DNA from: Carposina sasakii
Lineage: Eukaryota; Arthropoda; Insecta; Lepidoptera; Carposinidae
DNA length: 64,000 nucleotides
Reading direction: 5' to 3'
Assembly (NCBI GenBank): GCA_014607495.2
Contig: CP053155.1
Coordinates: 14,322,001 to 14,386,000, forward strand
A program made the translations under genes and the position numbers. Shown piece after piece: positions 63,238 to 64,000 of the stretch. Under the pieces are notes generated by a model. The model searched no databases and had not been told where the DNA came from. It saw nothing but the letters and a program-made list of their open reading frames with translations. Position 1 is the stretch's first letter. Each line of letters opens with the position of its first letter.

Positions 63238-63425
63238 CATTGACTTTGATTGACTTTCAGTTTCACAACACGGGACGGAACACGGAAGAAGAGCAAACTA
63301 TTAAAATTAGTTATTAATTTATTTCTTCTGCTATCATTTTTTATATCGTTTCATTTTATGTTCAAATTATTTCATGCCTTGAAGTGAAAAATAAAATCTG
63401 TAAAATTCCTACCGAATTCATAACA
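63238..63425 (+). promoter_or_regulatory. trpml 5' UTR and probable core promoter
   Basis: The only non-repetitive sequence between the last retroposon and the trpml ATG. No TATA box is evident at a definite distance. Confidence 0.4.
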
Positions 63426-64000
63426 ATGGAAGGATTATCGTCTCCCGAGGAAAATGTATGCTCAGAGGGCGAAGAACCAAAAGTATCTGGATACAATGGT
63501 GGTCATCACAGTGTGGGATACTCAGGACAGCACTCGAGGTCACTCGATGAACTCAACCAGGTGGAGGAGAAAATGCGTCGTAAATTGCAATTTTTCTTCA
63601 TGAACCCAATAGAGAAATGGAAGGCAAAGAGGAAGTTCCCGTACAAATTTGTTGTGCAACTGATAAAGATTGTTCTGGTCACATTCCAACTTTGCTTGTT
63701 CGCCCACAACAGATACAACCACGTGAACTACACATGGGACAATAGGATTACTTTTTCCCATTTGTTCTTGTTGGGATGGGACTCGACGCGCGAGATTAAC
63801 GCCTATCCGCCCGGGGCTGGTCCGCTCGCTGTCTACAAACGTGACGAGTTCTACAACACCCTGGATTATGCATACACTGGCTACACAAACTTGCTGAATA
63901 ACTCCATCGGTGCCTATTCTTATAACAGTGAGAATAATTCTATGCCCGACCCTGTCTTCTGCCAATACAACTACAAACAAGGCATCATAAATGGCTTTAA
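63426..64000 (+). CDS. Trpml: Mucolipin (TRPML) cation channel, N-terminal part, runs off the window
   Basis: The frame is open from ATG 63426 (context aacaATGg) to the window end, 191 codons plus two bases. Residues 1-45 are a polar cytosolic tail. At 46-70 come EEKMRRKLQFFFMNPIEKWK and a basic patch, the phosphoinositide-binding region in mucolipins. Residues about 71-95 (YKFVVQLIKIVLVTFQLCLF) form transmembrane helix S1. ITFSHLFLLGWD starts the large luminal/extracytosolic domain, which has potential N-glycosylation sites (NYT, NNS). The family mediates Ca2+ release from lysosomes and late endosomes. Pore and C-terminal targeting signals would be in sequence beyond the window. The gene is divergent from AUP1. 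Confidence 0.9.
   Translation, partial: MEGLSSPEENVCSEGEEPKVSGYNGGHHSVGYSGQHSRSLDELNQVEEKMRRKLQFFFMNPIEKWKAKRKFPYKFVVQLIKIVLVTFQLCLFAHNRYNHVNYTWDNRITFSHLFLLGWDSTREINAYPPGAGPLAVYKRDEFYNTLDYAYTGYTNLLNNSIGAYSYNSENNSMPDPVFCQYNYKQGIINGF

Overview
The window is nuclear DNA from an insect, most probably a moth or butterfly. Spliced host genes with GC-rich exons sit in AT-rich introns that are crowded with transposable-element debris. Several repeat families here (the 'gctggacgtaggcctcccc' family, Helitron-like copies ending in CTAGT, hAT-type MITEs) have a look I associate with Lepidoptera. That species assignment is recall and inference; nothing in the window names the organism.

Three host genes can be read. 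(1) The last ten coding exons of the spliceosomal DEAH helicase DHX38/Prp16 lie on the + strand between 31168 and 49348; helicase motifs III to VI, the HA2/OB-type C-terminal region and the stop codon are present, and the N-terminal half lies upstream. (2) A complete eight-exon AUP1 gene (ER/lipid-droplet ubiquitin adaptor) lies on the - strand, 59016 to 53463, 387 codons. (3) The first exon of a mucolipin (TRPML) channel gene starts at 63426 and runs off the right edge. AUP1 and trpml are divergently arranged across 4.4 kb filled with transposons.

Positions 1-2450 hold a scrambled Ty3/gypsy-like LTR retrotransposon (gag-protease, then a mosaic RT/protease/integrase ORF). Positions 2450-31000 contain no host gene that I can name: they are MITEs, Helitron-like copies, SINE and LINE tails, minisatellites and palindromes, plus one orphan exon-like block on the - strand at 16999-17112.

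The most striking object is a 5.7 kb insertion (36999-42692) in the DHX38 intron between 35918 and 42926. It is a head-to-head inverted dimer of a Penelope-like element with a GIY-YIG endonuclease. The 2.8 kb arms are almost identical. The right arm has an intact 722-codon ORF; the left arm carries one nonsense substitution. Each arm has a 47-nt hammerhead ribozyme motif downstream of its ORF. The dimer interrupts a palindromic MITE and is flanked by a 12-bp direct repeat. The right-arm ribozyme is in the sense orientation of the DHX38 pre-mRNA.

Other points of interest: decayed partial duplicates of two DHX38 exons in the following introns, a hAT MITE whose target duplication overlaps a likely branch point, a retroposon family with perfect 12-13 bp target duplications upstream of trpml, and loss of the acyltransferase histidine in AUP1.
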